DNA of 64,000 nucleotides from Algihabitans sp965233705 (GTDB taxonomy: Bacteria; Pseudomonadota; Alphaproteobacteria; Kiloniellales; DSM-21159), in NCBI GenBank assembly GCA_965233705.1, contig CBDDTF010000001.1:1054001-1118000 (forward strand). The letters are read 5' to 3'. Numbering within the stretch: position 1 is the first letter of the stretch; every line of letters starts with the position of its first letter. Below the pieces are notes generated by a model, which was not told the origin of the DNA, searched no databases, and was given only the letters and a program-made list of their open reading frames with translations. Shown in pieces: positions 16,098 through 25,185 of the stretch. A program made the translations under genes and the position numbers.

Positions 16098-17237
16098 ATG
16101 GCGACGCGGCGCAGGGACGCGGCCGGCAAGACGCAGGCCGGACTGAGAAGGGGGACCAAGGCCCAGGAGGTGCAGACGGGCGTGGTGCGCGTGGGCGACT
16201 GCATCGAGCTGCTGCGCGCCCTGCCGGACGCCAGCGTCGACCTGGTCTTCGCCGATCCGCCCTACAACCTGCAGCTCGGCGGCGAGCTGCACCGCCCCAA
16301 CAACAGCCGCGTCGACGGCGTCGACGACGCCTGGGACCGCTTCGACGACCTGGCCAGCTACGACCGCTTCACCCGCGCCTGGCTGGGCGAGGCCCGGCGG
16401 GTGCTCAAGCCCAACGGCACCCTCTGGGTGATCGGCACCTACCACAACATCTTCCGCGTCGGCGCCGCGTTGCAGGACCTCGACTACTGGATCCTCAACG
16501 ACGTGGTCTGGCGCAAGACCAACCCCATGCCGAACTTCCGCGGCACCCGCTTCGCCAACGCCCATGAGACGCTGATCTGGGCGGCCAAGTCGGCCGAGGC
16601 GCGCTACACCTTCAACTACTCCTCCATGAAGGCGCTCAACGACGACCTGCAGATGCGCAGCGACTGGCTGCTGCCGATCTGCAGCGGACCGGAGCGGCTG
16701 CGCGACGACAGCGGCAAGAAGCAGCACTCCACCCAGAAGCCCGAGGCGCTGCTGCACCGGGTCATCCTCGCCTCCTCCAAGCCCGGCGACCTGGTGCTCG
16801 ACCCCTTCTTCGGCTCCGGCACCACCGGCGCGGTGGCCAAGCGCCTGGGGCGGCGCTGGCTCGGCTTCGAGCGCGAGGAGGGCTACGCCCGCGTGGCGCG
16901 CGCGCGCATCGAGAAGGTCGAGCCGCTGAGCGACCCCGAGCTGATCAAGCCGCAGGAAAAGCGCGCCGCGCCGCGCGTGCCCTTCGGCCACCTGATCGAG
17001 AGCGGCCTGCTGGAGCCGGGCACCCTGCTCTACGGTCCGGGCAAGCGCTGGACCGCCAAGGTGCGCGCCGACGGCAGCCTGATCTCGGCCGACCACCGCG
17101 GCTCGATCCACCAGGTCGGCGCCGCGGTCCAGGGCGCCCCGGCCTGCAACGGCTGGACCTTCTGGCACCTGGACGTGGAGGGCAAGGCCGTGCCGATCGA
17201 CGTGCTGCGCCAGAAGCTGCGCGCCCAGATGAACTGA
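16098..17237 (+). CDS. ccrM: CcrM-type DNA adenine-N6 methyltransferase (GANTC)
   Basis: The 379-residue beta-class methyltransferase modifies adenine in GANTC and drives cell-cycle epigenetic control in alphaproteobacteria. It has the catalytic motif DPPYNL early (about residue 54), the target-recognition region RVDGVDDAWDRF, and the AdoMet-binding motif DPFFGSGTTGAVAKRLGRRW. The C-terminal roughly 90-residue extension (LIESGLLEPGTLLYGPGKRW...) is diagnostic of CcrM rather than a restriction partner. No restriction endonuclease is adjacent. I start it at ATG 16098; the longer frame from 15966 runs through the GANTC-rich leader. Confidence 0.95.
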   Translation: MATRRRDAAGKTQAGLRRGTKAQEVQTGVVRVGDCIELLRALPDASVDLVFADPPYNLQLGGELHRPNNSRVDGVDDAWDRFDDLASYDRFTRAWLGEARRVLKPNGTLWVIGTYHNIFRVGAALQDLDYWILNDVVWRKTNPMPNFRGTRFANAHETLIWAAKSAEARYTFNYSSMKALNDDLQMRSDWLLPICSGPERLRDDSGKKQHSTQKPEALLHRVILASSKPGDLVLDPFFGSGTTGAVAKRLGRRWLGFEREEGYARVARARIEKVEPLSDPELIKPQEKRAAPRVPFGHLIESGLLEPGTLLYGPGKRWTAKVRADGSLISADHRGSIHQVGAAVQGAPACNGWTFWHLDVEGKAVPIDVLRQKLRAQMN

Positions 17238-17253
17238 CGCGCCGGCGGGACAC

Positions 17254-17310
17254 GAGAGTGATTTGCGACCGTTTGGACGCGCGTCAGCGCGTCCGGCGGT
17301 CGCGAAGGAT
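17254..17310. repeat. Dispersed palindromic repeat, copy C (well preserved)
   Basis: The left arm gagagtgatttgcgacc and right arm ggtcgcgaa enclose a central hairpin ggacgcgc-gtca-gcgcgtcc. It has the same architecture as the copies at 12956, 30758 and 32685 and lies 17 bases after the ccrM stop. Confidence 0.8.
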
Positions 17311-17343
17311 AACTCCAACCCTTTGGTGTAGAACAGGTTTCTT

Positions 17344-17381
17344 GTGATCGGCGGCCCCACGCCGTGGGGCCAAACGATCAC
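17344..17381. terminator. Hairpin between the convergent ccrM and mutY genes
   Basis: GTGATCG and CGATCAC form the outer stem, and GGCCCC and GGGGCC an inner one. It lies in the intergenic space where ccrM and mutY converge and could end transcription in both directions. It has no uridine tract, so an intrinsic terminator is not certain. Confidence 0.45.
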
Positions 17382-17465
17382 AATCTGCTCAAGGGGACGC
17401 CCCCGGCCCCACGCCGCCGGCCCCACGCCCCCGGCCCGCACGCCCCCCCCGGGGCCGGGCGACCG

Positions 17466-18578
17466 CTACCCGCCGGCCTTCAGGGCATGCCGGGCCACCT
17501 TCTGCATGACGCTGGGCAGGCCCGCCTCGCCCAGACGCTCGGGCAGCACCCAGAAGCCCGCGAGCTCCTGCCAGTCGCGCGCCCGCCCGACCCAGACGGC
17601 CAGCTCCAGGTGGAAGTGGGTGAAGGTGTGGCGCACCTGCCCTGCCAACGCCTGCCAGGGCACCGCGGCCGGCGCCGCCGCGCGGGCCGCGCCCTCGCCC
17701 GGCAGGTCCGCGCCCCAGTCGGTCGAGGGCACCTCCGTCATGCCGCCGAGCAGCCCTTCGGGCGGGCGGCGGCGCAGCAGCACGGCGCCGTCGGGCCGGG
17801 TCAGCCAGAAGGCGATGCCCCGGCGCGTCGGCTTGTCCGCCTTGGGCGCCTTGACCGGCAGCTGCGCGGCAAGGCCGGCGGCGCGCGCGACGCAGAGCGT
17901 CTCCAGCGGACAAAGCGAACACTTCGGCGTGCGCGGCAGGCAGACCGTGGCGCCCAGGTCCATCTTGGCCTGGGCGAAGTCGCCGGGCCGCGCGCGCGGC
18001 GTCAGGGTCGCGGCCAGCACCTTCAGCCTCGGCTTGGCGCCGGGCAGCGGCGCGCGCAGCGCGAAGAGCCGGGCGGTCACCCGCTCGATGTTGCCGTCGA
18101 CCGGCGTCGCCGGGCGGTCGAAAGCGATGGCGGCGATCGCGGCGGCAGTGTAGGGGCCGATGCCGGGCAGCCCGCGCAGCTCCGCCTCGGTCTCGGGAAA
18201 GCGCCCGCCGTGCCGCTCCGCCACGACCTTGGCGCAGGCGTGCAGGTTGCGCGCCCGCGCGTAGTAGCCCAGCCCGGCCCAGGCCGTCAGCACCGCCTCC
18301 TGCGGCGCGGCGGCCAGATCGGCCACCCGCGGCCAGCGCGCCAGGAAGCTCTCGAAGTAGGGTTTGACCGCCGCCACGGTGGTCTGCTGCAGCATGATTT
18401 CGGACAGCCAGACGGCATAGGGGTCCGGCCGCGCGCCCGGCGGCGCGCGCCAGGGCAGCCGCCGCCGGTGCCGGTCGTACCAGGCCAGCAGGCGGGCCTG
18501 CACCGCCGCCGGCGCAGGCCCGTCGGGAGCCGCCCCGCCGGGCGCGGCCGCCTCTCGCCGCTCGGACGCCAGCGCCAC
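17466..18578 (-). CDS. mutY: Adenine DNA glycosylase (A/G-specific)
   Basis: MutY removes adenine mispaired with 8-oxoguanine. The 370-residue protein has LPWRAPP...PYAVWLSEIMLQQTTV near the N-terminus, the helix-hairpin-helix GLPGIGPYTAAAI, and the catalytic Asp in PVDGNIERV. The 4Fe-4S cysteines have C-x6-C-x2-C-x5-C spacing (CLPRTPKCSLCPLETLC). The C-terminal NUDIX-like 8-oxoG-recognition domain begins at about 230. The start is GTG 18578, which shares one base with the stop codon of the upstream GFA gene (TAGTG), indicating translational coupling. A longer open frame reaching 19043 is only the antisense-free shadow of that gene. Confidence 0.94.
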   Translation of the reverse strand: MALASERREAAAPGGAAPDGPAPAAVQARLLAWYDRHRRRLPWRAPPGARPDPYAVWLSEIMLQQTTVAAVKPYFESFLARWPRVADLAAAPQEAVLTAWAGLGYYARARNLHACAKVVAERHGGRFPETEAELRGLPGIGPYTAAAIAAIAFDRPATPVDGNIERVTARLFALRAPLPGAKPRLKVLAATLTPRARPGDFAQAKMDLGATVCLPRTPKCSLCPLETLCVARAAGLAAQLPVKAPKADKPTRRGIAFWLTRPDGAVLLRRRPPEGLLGGMTEVPSTDWGADLPGEGAARAAAPAAVPWQALAGQVRHTFTHFHLELAVWVGRARDWQELAGFWVLPERLGEAGLPSVMQKVARHALKAGG

Positions 18579-19015
18579 TAGGCCGCCCCGTCGTGCGGGT
18601 AGCGCGGCAGGCCGTCGGCCAGCGCGATCCAGGCGAGCTGCTCGGCGGTATGGACGTGGCGCTGCGGCGTCACCTCGCCCGGCGCGTCCAGGCAGCAGGC
18701 GTAGAGGTGGATCTCGCCGGGATAGCGCGTGCTCTCGTAGGCGATCGGCGCGCCGCAGTCGCCGCAGAAACTGCGTCGCACGCCCGGCGAGGAGCAGTAG
18801 ACCCGCGGCGGCGCACCGGCGAAGGTCACGGCCGCGCGGGGCAGGCCGACGAAGGTCGTGAAGGGCGAGGAGGTGGTCCGCCGACAGCTCTCGCAGTGGC
18901 AGTGGGCGCACCAGATCTCCGCCCCCTCGTAGGTGAAGGTGACGGCGCCGCACAGGCAGCCGCCGCTCCGGCGCCCCGCCTCCGTCCTGGTCTGCGTCTT
19001 CGCCTTGCGATCCAT
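18578..19015 (-). CDS. GFA-domain (CENP-V/glutathione-dependent formaldehyde-activating-like) protein
   Basis: The 145-residue zinc protein contains the family cysteines GGCLCGAVTF, CAHCHCESCRR and FCGDCGAPIAY. These form the two zinc sites of the GFA/CENP-V fold. The original member was proposed to speed the formation of S-hydroxymethylglutathione, but most relatives have unknown substrates. AAGGAGG precedes ATG 19015. The stop overlaps the start of mutY, so the two are co-translated, although a functional link is not obvious. Confidence 0.87.
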   Translation of the reverse strand: MDRKAKTQTRTEAGRRSGGCLCGAVTFTYEGAEIWCAHCHCESCRRTTSSPFTTFVGLPRAAVTFAGAPPRVYCSSPGVRRSFCGDCGAPIAYESTRYPGEIHLYACCLDAPGEVTPQRHVHTAEQLAWIALADGLPRYPHDGAA

Positions 19016-19129
19016 CTCGCCTCCTTCGCGCCGGTCGCCGCAACCGTTACATTTGCCGGATGCCGGCACTATGTGCGCCAGGGCCGAGACGGGGCAAGCC
19101 GCCGCCGCCGCCTGCGAAGGACCAGTATC

Positions 19130-19615
19130 ATGTCGCCCGTCGCCTCCCGCGTTCTGCTTCGCCTGCTGCTGATCTTCGGGGTGATCCTGCTCGGCGGGCT
19201 GCTGATGTGGAGCCTGGGCAACCTCGGCCCCTCCGCCCTGCTCTCCGAGCGCGAGGCTCGGCTCCTGACGCCGGAGGAGGTGCGCGCCCGCCTGCGCGAG
19301 CGCGGCCTCGAGGTGCTGTCCCTGGCGCGCGACGGCAGCCTCTACAACGTCGAGGTGCGCGACTCCGAAGGCAGCCGCGCGCTGCATGTCGACGGCGAGA
19401 CCGGCACGCTGATCGGCCTGCCGCAGGTCACCGGCCCGGCGATGCAGATCGACGCGCTGCGGCGCCGGCTGCAAGCCGCCGGCTACCGGGAGATCGGCCC
19501 GATCGCCTGGGAGCGGGGCAGCTACCGCACCGAGGCGACGGGACCGCAGGGCCAGCGCTACCGCCTCTCGCTCGACACCTACAGCGGCGAGATTCTGGAG
19601 CGCGTGCCGCAATGA
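19130..19615 (+). CDS. Membrane-anchored PepSY-like domain protein
   Basis: A single N-terminal transmembrane helix (LLRLLLIFGVILLGGLLMW) anchors the 161-residue protein in the inner membrane. The remainder is predicted to lie in the periplasm and contains two PepSY-like repeats (LTPEEVRARLRERGLEVLSL...NVEVRDSEG and a second copy ending in RLSLDTYSGEILERVPQ). PepSY domains are often inhibitory or lipid-facing modules. GAAGGA lies upstream of ATG 19130. It is divergent from the GFA gene and followed after 7 bases by the DUF721 gene, probably in one transcript. Confidence 0.75.
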   Translation: MSPVASRVLLRLLLIFGVILLGGLLMWSLGNLGPSALLSEREARLLTPEEVRARLRERGLEVLSLARDGSLYNVEVRDSEGSRALHVDGETGTLIGLPQVTGPAMQIDALRRRLQAAGYREIGPIAWERGSYRTEATGPQGQRYRLSLDTYSGEILERVPQ

Positions 19616-19622
19616 GGCGGCG

Positions 19623-20144
19623 ATGAACGGCGCCCGCCCCAAGGCCCGCGGCGGCAAGCGCGGCGGCGGCCTGATCGCCGTGGCGCGGCCGCTGGACGCG
19701 CTGACCCGGCCGCTGCTGAAGTCGCGCAGCGCGGTCGAGGCCAACCTGCTGCTGGAGTGGGCGCGGATCGTCGACGCCGAGACGGCGGCCAACACCCGCC
19801 CCGAGAAGCTGCGCTTTCCCGGGCCGCGCGACCCCGAGTCGGGGCGACGGGGCGGCACGCTCCACCTGCTGGTCGCCCCCGCCTTCGCGCCGGAGCTGCA
19901 GCACGCCAGCCGCCAGGTCGTCGAACGGATCAACGGCTACCTGGGCTGGCCGGCCGTCGCCCGCCTGGCCCTGCGCCAGGGGCCGATCCCCCGGCCGGCC
20001 GAGCCGCCGCGCCCCAGCCCCCGCCGGCTGCGGCCGGAGGAGACGGCGGAGATCGAGGCCGCCGCCGCCGGGATCGAGGACGAGCGCCTGCGCGCGGCGC
20101 TGACCCGCCTGGCCCGGGCCGTCAAGGCCAAGCAGCGCGGCTGA
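19623..20144 (+). CDS. DUF721/DciA-like protein
   Basis: The 173-residue basic protein belongs to the DUF721 group, which includes DciA, the replicative-helicase loader of bacteria lacking DnaC. Visible features are the conserved N-terminal helix region around VEANLLLEWARIVDAETAANTRPEKLRF and the beta segment GTLHLLVAPAFAPELQHASRQVVERINGYLG, followed by a Pro/Arg-rich tail. It lies between a PepSY gene and a DsbA-like gene. Assignment to DciA function is by family only. Confidence 0.8.
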   Translation: MNGARPKARGGKRGGGLIAVARPLDALTRPLLKSRSAVEANLLLEWARIVDAETAANTRPEKLRFPGPRDPESGRRGGTLHLLVAPAFAPELQHASRQVVERINGYLGWPAVARLALRQGPIPRPAEPPRPSPRRLRPEETAEIEAAAAGIEDERLRAALTRLARAVKAKQRG

Positions 20145-20365
20145 GCCGCCGCCCCGCCGCAACAACTGCGGCCGTGCCGGTCGCAAGGGGTGGCGCCGGC
20201 GCCGCCGCGCCCCCACCTCTTGCGCGGATCGCGGGCGCCAAGGCCCGCCGGCGTCCGCCTCGCCCGCGCGCAGCCAGAGGGCCGGAAGGTCACCGGCTGT
20301 GGATATCTGGGCGCTTGCGGACTCCGAAGACCCTCGCTAGCCTCACAACATCTTGTAGGTGGACA

Positions 20366-21013
20366 ATGAACAGACGGCAGATCCTGCAGCTTGGAGGGGG
20401 CTTCGCGATGCTGGCCGGCGCCAGCGCCAGCGGCCTGCTCCAGATCCGCACCGGCCACGCCCAGACGGCGAGCGATCCGCTGGCCGTGGGCGAGACGGAG
20501 CGTGTCCTGGGCGACCGCGACGCCCCGGCGACGCTGATCGACTACTCCTCGCTGACCTGCCCGCACTGCGCGCGCTTCCACATCGACATCCTGCCGCAGA
20601 TCAAGGCGGACTGGGTCGACAGCGGCCGCGCCAAGGTGGTCTACCGCCACTTCCCGCTCGACCGCCTGGCCCTGGCCGCGGCGATGTCGGCCGACTGCCT
20701 GGAGAGCGACAAGGCCTACTTCGCCTACCTCGACACGCTCTTCGCCCAGCAGCAGAGCTGGGCCCGCGCCGAGGATCCGCTGGCCGCGCTGCAGAAGCTG
20801 GCGCAGCTCGCCGGCCTCGGCCCCGACCGCTTCAACGAGTGCATCCGCGACGAGGCCCTGGCCGACGAGATCCTGGCCGGCGTGGTGGTGGCGCGCGACC
20901 AGCTCGACGTCAGCTCCACCCCCACCCTCTTCGTCGACGACAAGAAGATCACCGGCGCGGCCGACTACGAGGTGTTCGACGCGGCGTTCCGCGAGGCCAC
21001 CGGCGAAACCTGA
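20366..21013 (+). CDS. DsbA-family thiol:disulfide oxidoreductase
   Basis: The 215-residue thioredoxin-fold protein starts with a twin-arginine-like signal (NRRQILQLGGGFAMLAG, probable cleavage near 33). The active site is CPHC at 65-68 in DYSSLTCPHCARFH, and the cis-Pro loop is SSTPTLFVDD. It resembles the BdbD/DsbA-like DSBA oxidoreductases of alphaproteobacteria, which oxidise or isomerise disulfides in the periplasm. It directly precedes smc, a gene order I recall from other Rhodospirillales, with 77 bases between them. A DsbB partner is not in the window. Confidence 0.9.
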   Translation: MNRRQILQLGGGFAMLAGASASGLLQIRTGHAQTASDPLAVGETERVLGDRDAPATLIDYSSLTCPHCARFHIDILPQIKADWVDSGRAKVVYRHFPLDRLALAAAMSADCLESDKAYFAYLDTLFAQQQSWARAEDPLAALQKLAQLAGLGPDRFNECIRDEALADEILAGVVVARDQLDVSSTPTLFVDDKKITGAADYEVFDAAFREATGET

Positions 21014-21090
21014 GCGGCCGCCAGCCGGTCGCGACGGAGCCGGTCCCGCGCGAGACGCGCCGCGGTTCCCGACAGGAGCCAGACCGTCAG

Positions 21091-24000
21091 TTGGTTCAGT
21101 TCGTCAAGCTTCGCCTGACCGGCTTCAAGTCCTTCGTCGACCCGACCGAGTTCCTCATCGAGCGGGGAACCACGGCCATCGTCGGGCCAAACGGCTGCGG
21201 CAAGTCCAATCTCGTCGAGGCGCTGCGCTGGGTGATGGGCGAGACCTCCGCCAAGCGCATGCGCGGCGGCGAGATGGACGACGTGATCTTCGGCGGCAGC
21301 GCCTCGCGGCCGGCGCGCAACCTGGCCGAGGTGGCGCTGCAGCTCGACAATCCGCGTCGCGACGCCCCGCCGGGCTTCAACGACCACGACGAGATCGAGA
21401 TCCTCCGCCGGATCGAGCGGGAGAAGGGCTCCGACTACAAGGTCAACGGCAAGTCGGTGCGCGCCAAGGACGTGCAGCTCTTCTTCGCCGACCTGGCGAC
21501 CGGCGCGGGCTCCACCGCGCTGGTCAGCCAGGGCCGCATCGGCGCCATCGTCAACGCCAAGCCGAGCGACCGCCGCCACCTGCTGGAGGAGGCCGCCGGC
21601 ATCGCCGGCCTGCACGCCCGCCGGCACGAGGCCGAGCTGCGCCTGCGCGCGGCCGAGACCAACCTGGAGCGCCTGGACGACGTGATCGGCACGCTGGACA
21701 GCCAGCTCGCCGGCCTCAAGCGCCAGGCCCGCCAGGCGACCCGCTACCGCAACATCGCCGAGCAGCTCCGCCGGGCCGAGGCGCTGCTGCTGCACCTGGA
21801 CGCCGAGGCGGCGCGCGCCACCCTGCGCGCCGCGCGCGAGCGCCTGGCCGCCGCCGAGGAGCAGGTCGCCGGCCTGACCGAGCAGACCGCCAGGGCCTCG
21901 ACGCTCCAGGCCGAGGCGACCAACGCCCTGCCGCCGCTGCGCGAGGCGGCGGCCGAGACCTCGGCCGCGCTGCAGCGCCTGCTGCTGGAGCGCGAGGGCC
22001 TGGAGCGCGAGGAGCAGCAGCTCGCCGAGGCGATCCGCCAGGCCGAGCAGCGCCTGTCTCAACTCGTCGCCGACCTGCAGCGCAGCCGCGGCCAGAGCCG
22101 CGACGCCGCCGAGGCGTTGGAGAAGCTGGAGGCCGAGAAGGCCGAGCTGACCGCCGCGGCCGAGGGCGAAGGCGAGACCCGCGCGGCGGCCGAGGCCGAG
22201 CGCGAGCGCCGCGCCACCGCGGCGCAGGAGACCGAGGAGGCACTGTCGGGGCTCTCCGCCCAGGTCGCCGCCGACGAGGCCAAGACCACCGCGCTGGAAC
22301 GCCGCATCGGCGAGCTCAACGAGCGTGTCCAGCGGCTCGACGCCCGCCGCGCCAGCCTGGCGCGCGACCGCGAGAAGCTGGAGGCGGAGCGGGCCGCCGC
22401 CACCGACCTGGAGGCGGCGGACGCCAAGCTGGCCGAGGCCGAGGCGGCGCTGGAGCGCGCCCGCACCGAGGCCGAGCAGGCGGAGACCGACCTGAGCGAA
22501 GCCCGCAGTGCCGAGGCCGAGAGCCGCCAGGCGCTGCAGACCGAGGAGGCGGCCCAGCAGAAGATCGCGGCCGAGATCGCCGCGCTCTCGGCCGTGCTGA
22601 GTCCCGGCGAGGGCGACGCCTGGCCGCCCGTGGTCGATGCCCTGAGCGTGAAGCCGGGTTTCGAGACGGCGCTCGGCGCGGCGCTGGGCGACGACCTGCA
22701 GCAGCCGACCGAGGCGGAGGCCCCGGTCCACTGGGAGACCCTGCCCGCCTTCCCGCAGCCCCCGGCCCTGCCCGGCGCGGCGCAGCCGCTCAGCGAGGTG
22801 GTCGACGGCGCGCCCGCCCTGGCCCGACGCCTGTCCCAGGTCGGCATCGTCGCCGACGTCGCCCAGGGCGCGCGCCTGCAAGCGCAGCTCCAGCCCGGCC
22901 AGCGCCTGGTCACGCGCGAGGGCGCGCTCTGGCGTTGGGACGGGCTGACCGCCAAGGCCGACGCCCCGACCGCCGCCGCCGTGCGGCTGGAGCAGAAGAA
23001 CCGTCTGGCCGAGCTGCGCGAGGAGCTGCGCGACCAGGAGCGGGAGGTCGCCGGCGCCCAGGCGCGCCACGCCGAGGTCAAGGCCGCCGCCGAGGCCGCC
23101 GCCCAGTCGGAGCGCGCCACCCGCGAGGCGCAGCACGCGGCCTACGGCATCGCCAACCGGGCGCGCGAGCAGCGCAGCCAGCTCGCCGCCAAGCTTTCGG
23201 CCACCGCCTCCAAACTGCAGGCCCTCGACGACTCCGCACAGCGCCTGGAGGCCGACCTGGCCGAGGCGCGCGAGGCGCGGCAGGCGGCCGAGGCCGACCG
23301 CGCCGAGCTGCCCGACCTGGCCGCCGCCCGCGCCCGGGTCGGCGAGCTGCGCAGCACGCTGGCCGAGCGACGCAGCGCCCTCTCCCAGGCCGAGGCGCAG
23401 CTCCAGGCGCTGCTGCGCGAGAGCCAGCAGCGCGCCAACCGGCTGCACGCCATCGGCCGCGAGAGCGAGGCCTGGCGGCGCCGCGCCGAGGAGGCGGCCG
23501 GCCACGCGGCCGAGCTGGATGAGCGGCGCAGCGGCATCGAGGCGGAGCTGGCCGAGCTGAAGGCCAAGCCCACCGAGCTGGGCAAGCGGCGCACGGCGCT
23601 GGCGGCGGCGATCGAGACGGCGGAGACCGCGCGCAAGCAGGCCGCCGACGCCCTGGCCGAAGGCGAAAGCCGCCTGGCCGAGGCGGACCGCGTGCTCAAA
23701 CAGGCCCAGCAGGCGCTGGGCGCGGCGCGCGAGGAGCGGGTGCGCGCGGAGGGCGCGGTCGAGCAGGGCCAGCAGGGCCTGTCCAATGTGGCGGCCCGGG
23801 CGCTGGAGCGCCTGGAATCGCGGCTGGACGACCTGCTGGCGCTGGCCGAGGTGGCGCCGGACCAGGACCTGCCGCCGCGCGACGAGGTCGAGTCCCGGGT
23901 GCAGCGGCTGCAGCGCGAGCGCCAAAACCTGGGCGCGGTCAACCTGCGCGCCGAGCTCGAGGCCAAGGAGCTGGACGAGCAGATCGACGGCATGCAGACC

Positions 24001-24555
24001 GAGCGCGCCGACCTGGTCGCCGCCATCGCCCGCCTGCGCCAAGGCATCTCCAGCCTCAACCGCGAGGGGCGCGAGCGCCTGCTGGCCGCCTTCGAGCAGG
24101 TCAACGCCAAGTTCGCCGATCTCTTCAGCCGGCTGTACGGCGGCGGCACGGCGCACCTGAAGCTGACGGAGTCGGACGACCCGCTGAACGCCGGGCTGGA
24201 GATCATGGCCAGCCCGCCAGGCAAGCGGCTGCAGGTGCTCTCGCTGCTGTCCGGCGGCGAGCAGGCGCTGACCGCCCTGGCCCTGCTCTTCGCGGTCTTC
24301 CTGGTCAACCCGGCGCCGATCTGCGTGCTCGACGAGGTCGACGCGCCGCTCGACGACAACAACGTCGACCGCTTCATCTCCCTGGTCGACGAGCTGGCGC
24401 ACGAGCTGGACACCCGCTTCCTGGTGGTGACCCACCACCGGCTGACCATGGCGCGGGTCGACCGCCTGTTCGGCGTCACCATGTCCGAGCGGGGCGTCTC
24501 CCAGCTCGTCTCGGTGGACCTGGAAGCCGCGGAAGCGCTGCGCGAAGCCGTCTGA
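21091..24555 (+). CDS. smc: Chromosome segregation protein SMC
   Basis: The 1154-residue ATPase is the core of the bacterial condensin and organises the nucleoid. It starts with VKLRLTGFKSFVDPTEFLIE, Walker A GPNGCGKSN and the Q-loop region. Two long coiled coils, rich in Ala/Glu/Arg, flank a hinge at about 510-590 (WPPVVDALSVKPGFETALGAAL). The C-terminal head has the signature LSGGEQALTALALLFA and Walker B ICVLDEVDAPLDDNN. The start is most likely TTG 21091, with CAGGAG about 12 bases upstream; no ATG or GTG fits the conserved N-terminus. Confidence 0.95.
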   Translation: MVQFVKLRLTGFKSFVDPTEFLIERGTTAIVGPNGCGKSNLVEALRWVMGETSAKRMRGGEMDDVIFGGSASRPARNLAEVALQLDNPRRDAPPGFNDHDEIEILRRIEREKGSDYKVNGKSVRAKDVQLFFADLATGAGSTALVSQGRIGAIVNAKPSDRRHLLEEAAGIAGLHARRHEAELRLRAAETNLERLDDVIGTLDSQLAGLKRQARQATRYRNIAEQLRRAEALLLHLDAEAARATLRAARERLAAAEEQVAGLTEQTARASTLQAEATNALPPLREAAAETSAALQRLLLEREGLEREEQQLAEAIRQAEQRLSQLVADLQRSRGQSRDAAEALEKLEAEKAELTAAAEGEGETRAAAEAERERRATAAQETEEALSGLSAQVAADEAKTTALERRIGELNERVQRLDARRASLARDREKLEAERAAATDLEAADAKLAEAEAALERARTEAEQAETDLSEARSAEAESRQALQTEEAAQQKIAAEIAALSAVLSPGEGDAWPPVVDALSVKPGFETALGAALGDDLQQPTEAEAPVHWETLPAFPQPPALPGAAQPLSEVVDGAPALARRLSQVGIVADVAQGARLQAQLQPGQRLVTREGALWRWDGLTAKADAPTAAAVRLEQKNRLAELREELRDQEREVAGAQARHAEVKAAAEAAAQSERATREAQHAAYGIANRAREQRSQLAAKLSATASKLQALDDSAQRLEADLAEAREARQAAEADRAELPDLAAARARVGELRSTLAERRSALSQAEAQLQALLRESQQRANRLHAIGRESEAWRRRAEEAAGHAAELDERRSGIEAELAELKAKPTELGKRRTALAAAIETAETARKQAADALAEGESRLAEADRVLKQAQQALGAAREERVRAEGAVEQGQQGLSNVAARALERLESRLDDLLALAEVAPDQDLPPRDEVESRVQRLQRERQNLGAVNLRAELEAKELDEQIDGMQTERADLVAAIARLRQGISSLNREGRERLLAAFEQVNAKFADLFSRLYGGGTAHLKLTESDDPLNAGLEIMASPPGKRLQVLSLLSGGEQALTALALLFAVFLVNPAPICVLDEVDAPLDDNNVDRFISLVDELAHELDTRFLVVTHHRLTMARVDRLFGVTMSERGVSQLVSVDLEAAEALREAV

Positions 24556-24577
24556 TCCGATTTTTTTGTGTAAAATC

Positions 24578-24597
24578 AAACGGCTGCGTCCGTTTTG
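24578..24597. terminator. Possible terminator after smc
   Basis: AAACGG and CCGTTT form a 6-bp stem with a 6-base loop, followed by two further T residues. A T7 run lies just before the stem (24561-24567). It is short and of modest strength, but well placed between smc and the atp operon. Confidence 0.4.
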
Positions 24598-24775
24598 CAC
24601 CTGCGTGCTTCGGCCTTGACCTCTTGGGGGGCGATCCGTAAGGTTCGCGCGCTTTTCGGCGCGGTGTTCCGTCGATGGCGGGGGTTTCGTTCGGGCGTGC
24701 CGCTCAGGCGTCCCGAGGGGACGGCGGACGCGGCAAGGCCGGGGTCGTCCACCTTACAAGGGGAGAGCCCGACCC

Positions 24776-25177
24776 ATGGCAGCTTCGCCCGGGTCACGAG
24801 GTCCATCGCCGTCGGGCGGCGAGTTCGACGACCGGCTCAAGGCGGCGCGGCAGCGGCGCGAGGCGGAAAAGTCGAAGTGGAAGCGGGTCGAGTCCCAGGG
24901 CCCCAGCGGCCTGGGGATCGGACTGCGCATCGCGACGGAGATCGTGGCGGCCATCGCCGTGTCCGTGGTCATCGGCCTGGTGCTCGACGACTGGCTGGGC
25001 ACGCAGCCCTGGATGTTGATCCTCTTCATCCTGCTGGGCGCGTTGGCCGCGATGCTGAACGTCGTGCGCACCGGGCATGAGCTGGAGCGCAAACGCAAAG
25101 AGGCCAAAGCCCGCGCGGCCGAACAGGCGCAGGACAGCGACGTCGGGTCGCGCGCGGGCGATAGCGAGAGGGGTTGA
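24776..25177 (+). CDS. atpI: ATP synthase protein I (AtpI)
   Basis: The 133-residue small membrane protein is encoded at the head of the Fo operon. It has a charged N-terminal region (DDRLKAARQRREAEKSKW), two hydrophobic helices (about 55-73 and 80-98: IVAAIAVSVVIGLVLDDW and MLILFILLGALAAMLNVV) and a basic tail, as expected for AtpI/AtpZ. These proteins assist c-ring assembly or ion supply and are not part of the final enzyme. GGGGAG precedes ATG 24776. The stop TGA 25175-25177 abuts the atpB ribosome-binding site. Confidence 0.9.
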   Translation: MAASPGSRGPSPSGGEFDDRLKAARQRREAEKSKWKRVESQGPSGLGIGLRIATEIVAAIAVSVVIGLVLDDWLGTQPWMLILFILLGALAAMLNVVRTGHELERKRKEAKARAAEQAQDSDVGSRAGDSERG

Positions 25178-25185
25178 GGTCACAG

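Noticed and set aside
17466..19043. 525-residue MutY with an N-terminal extension
   Set aside because: The first 155 residues are an alternative frame of the GFA gene. The GTG at 18578 overlapping the GFA stop gives a normal-length MutY.
20965..24600. 1211-codon open frame antisense to smc
   Set aside because: High-GC codon structure opens the antisense frame. The sense strand carries the full SMC domain set.
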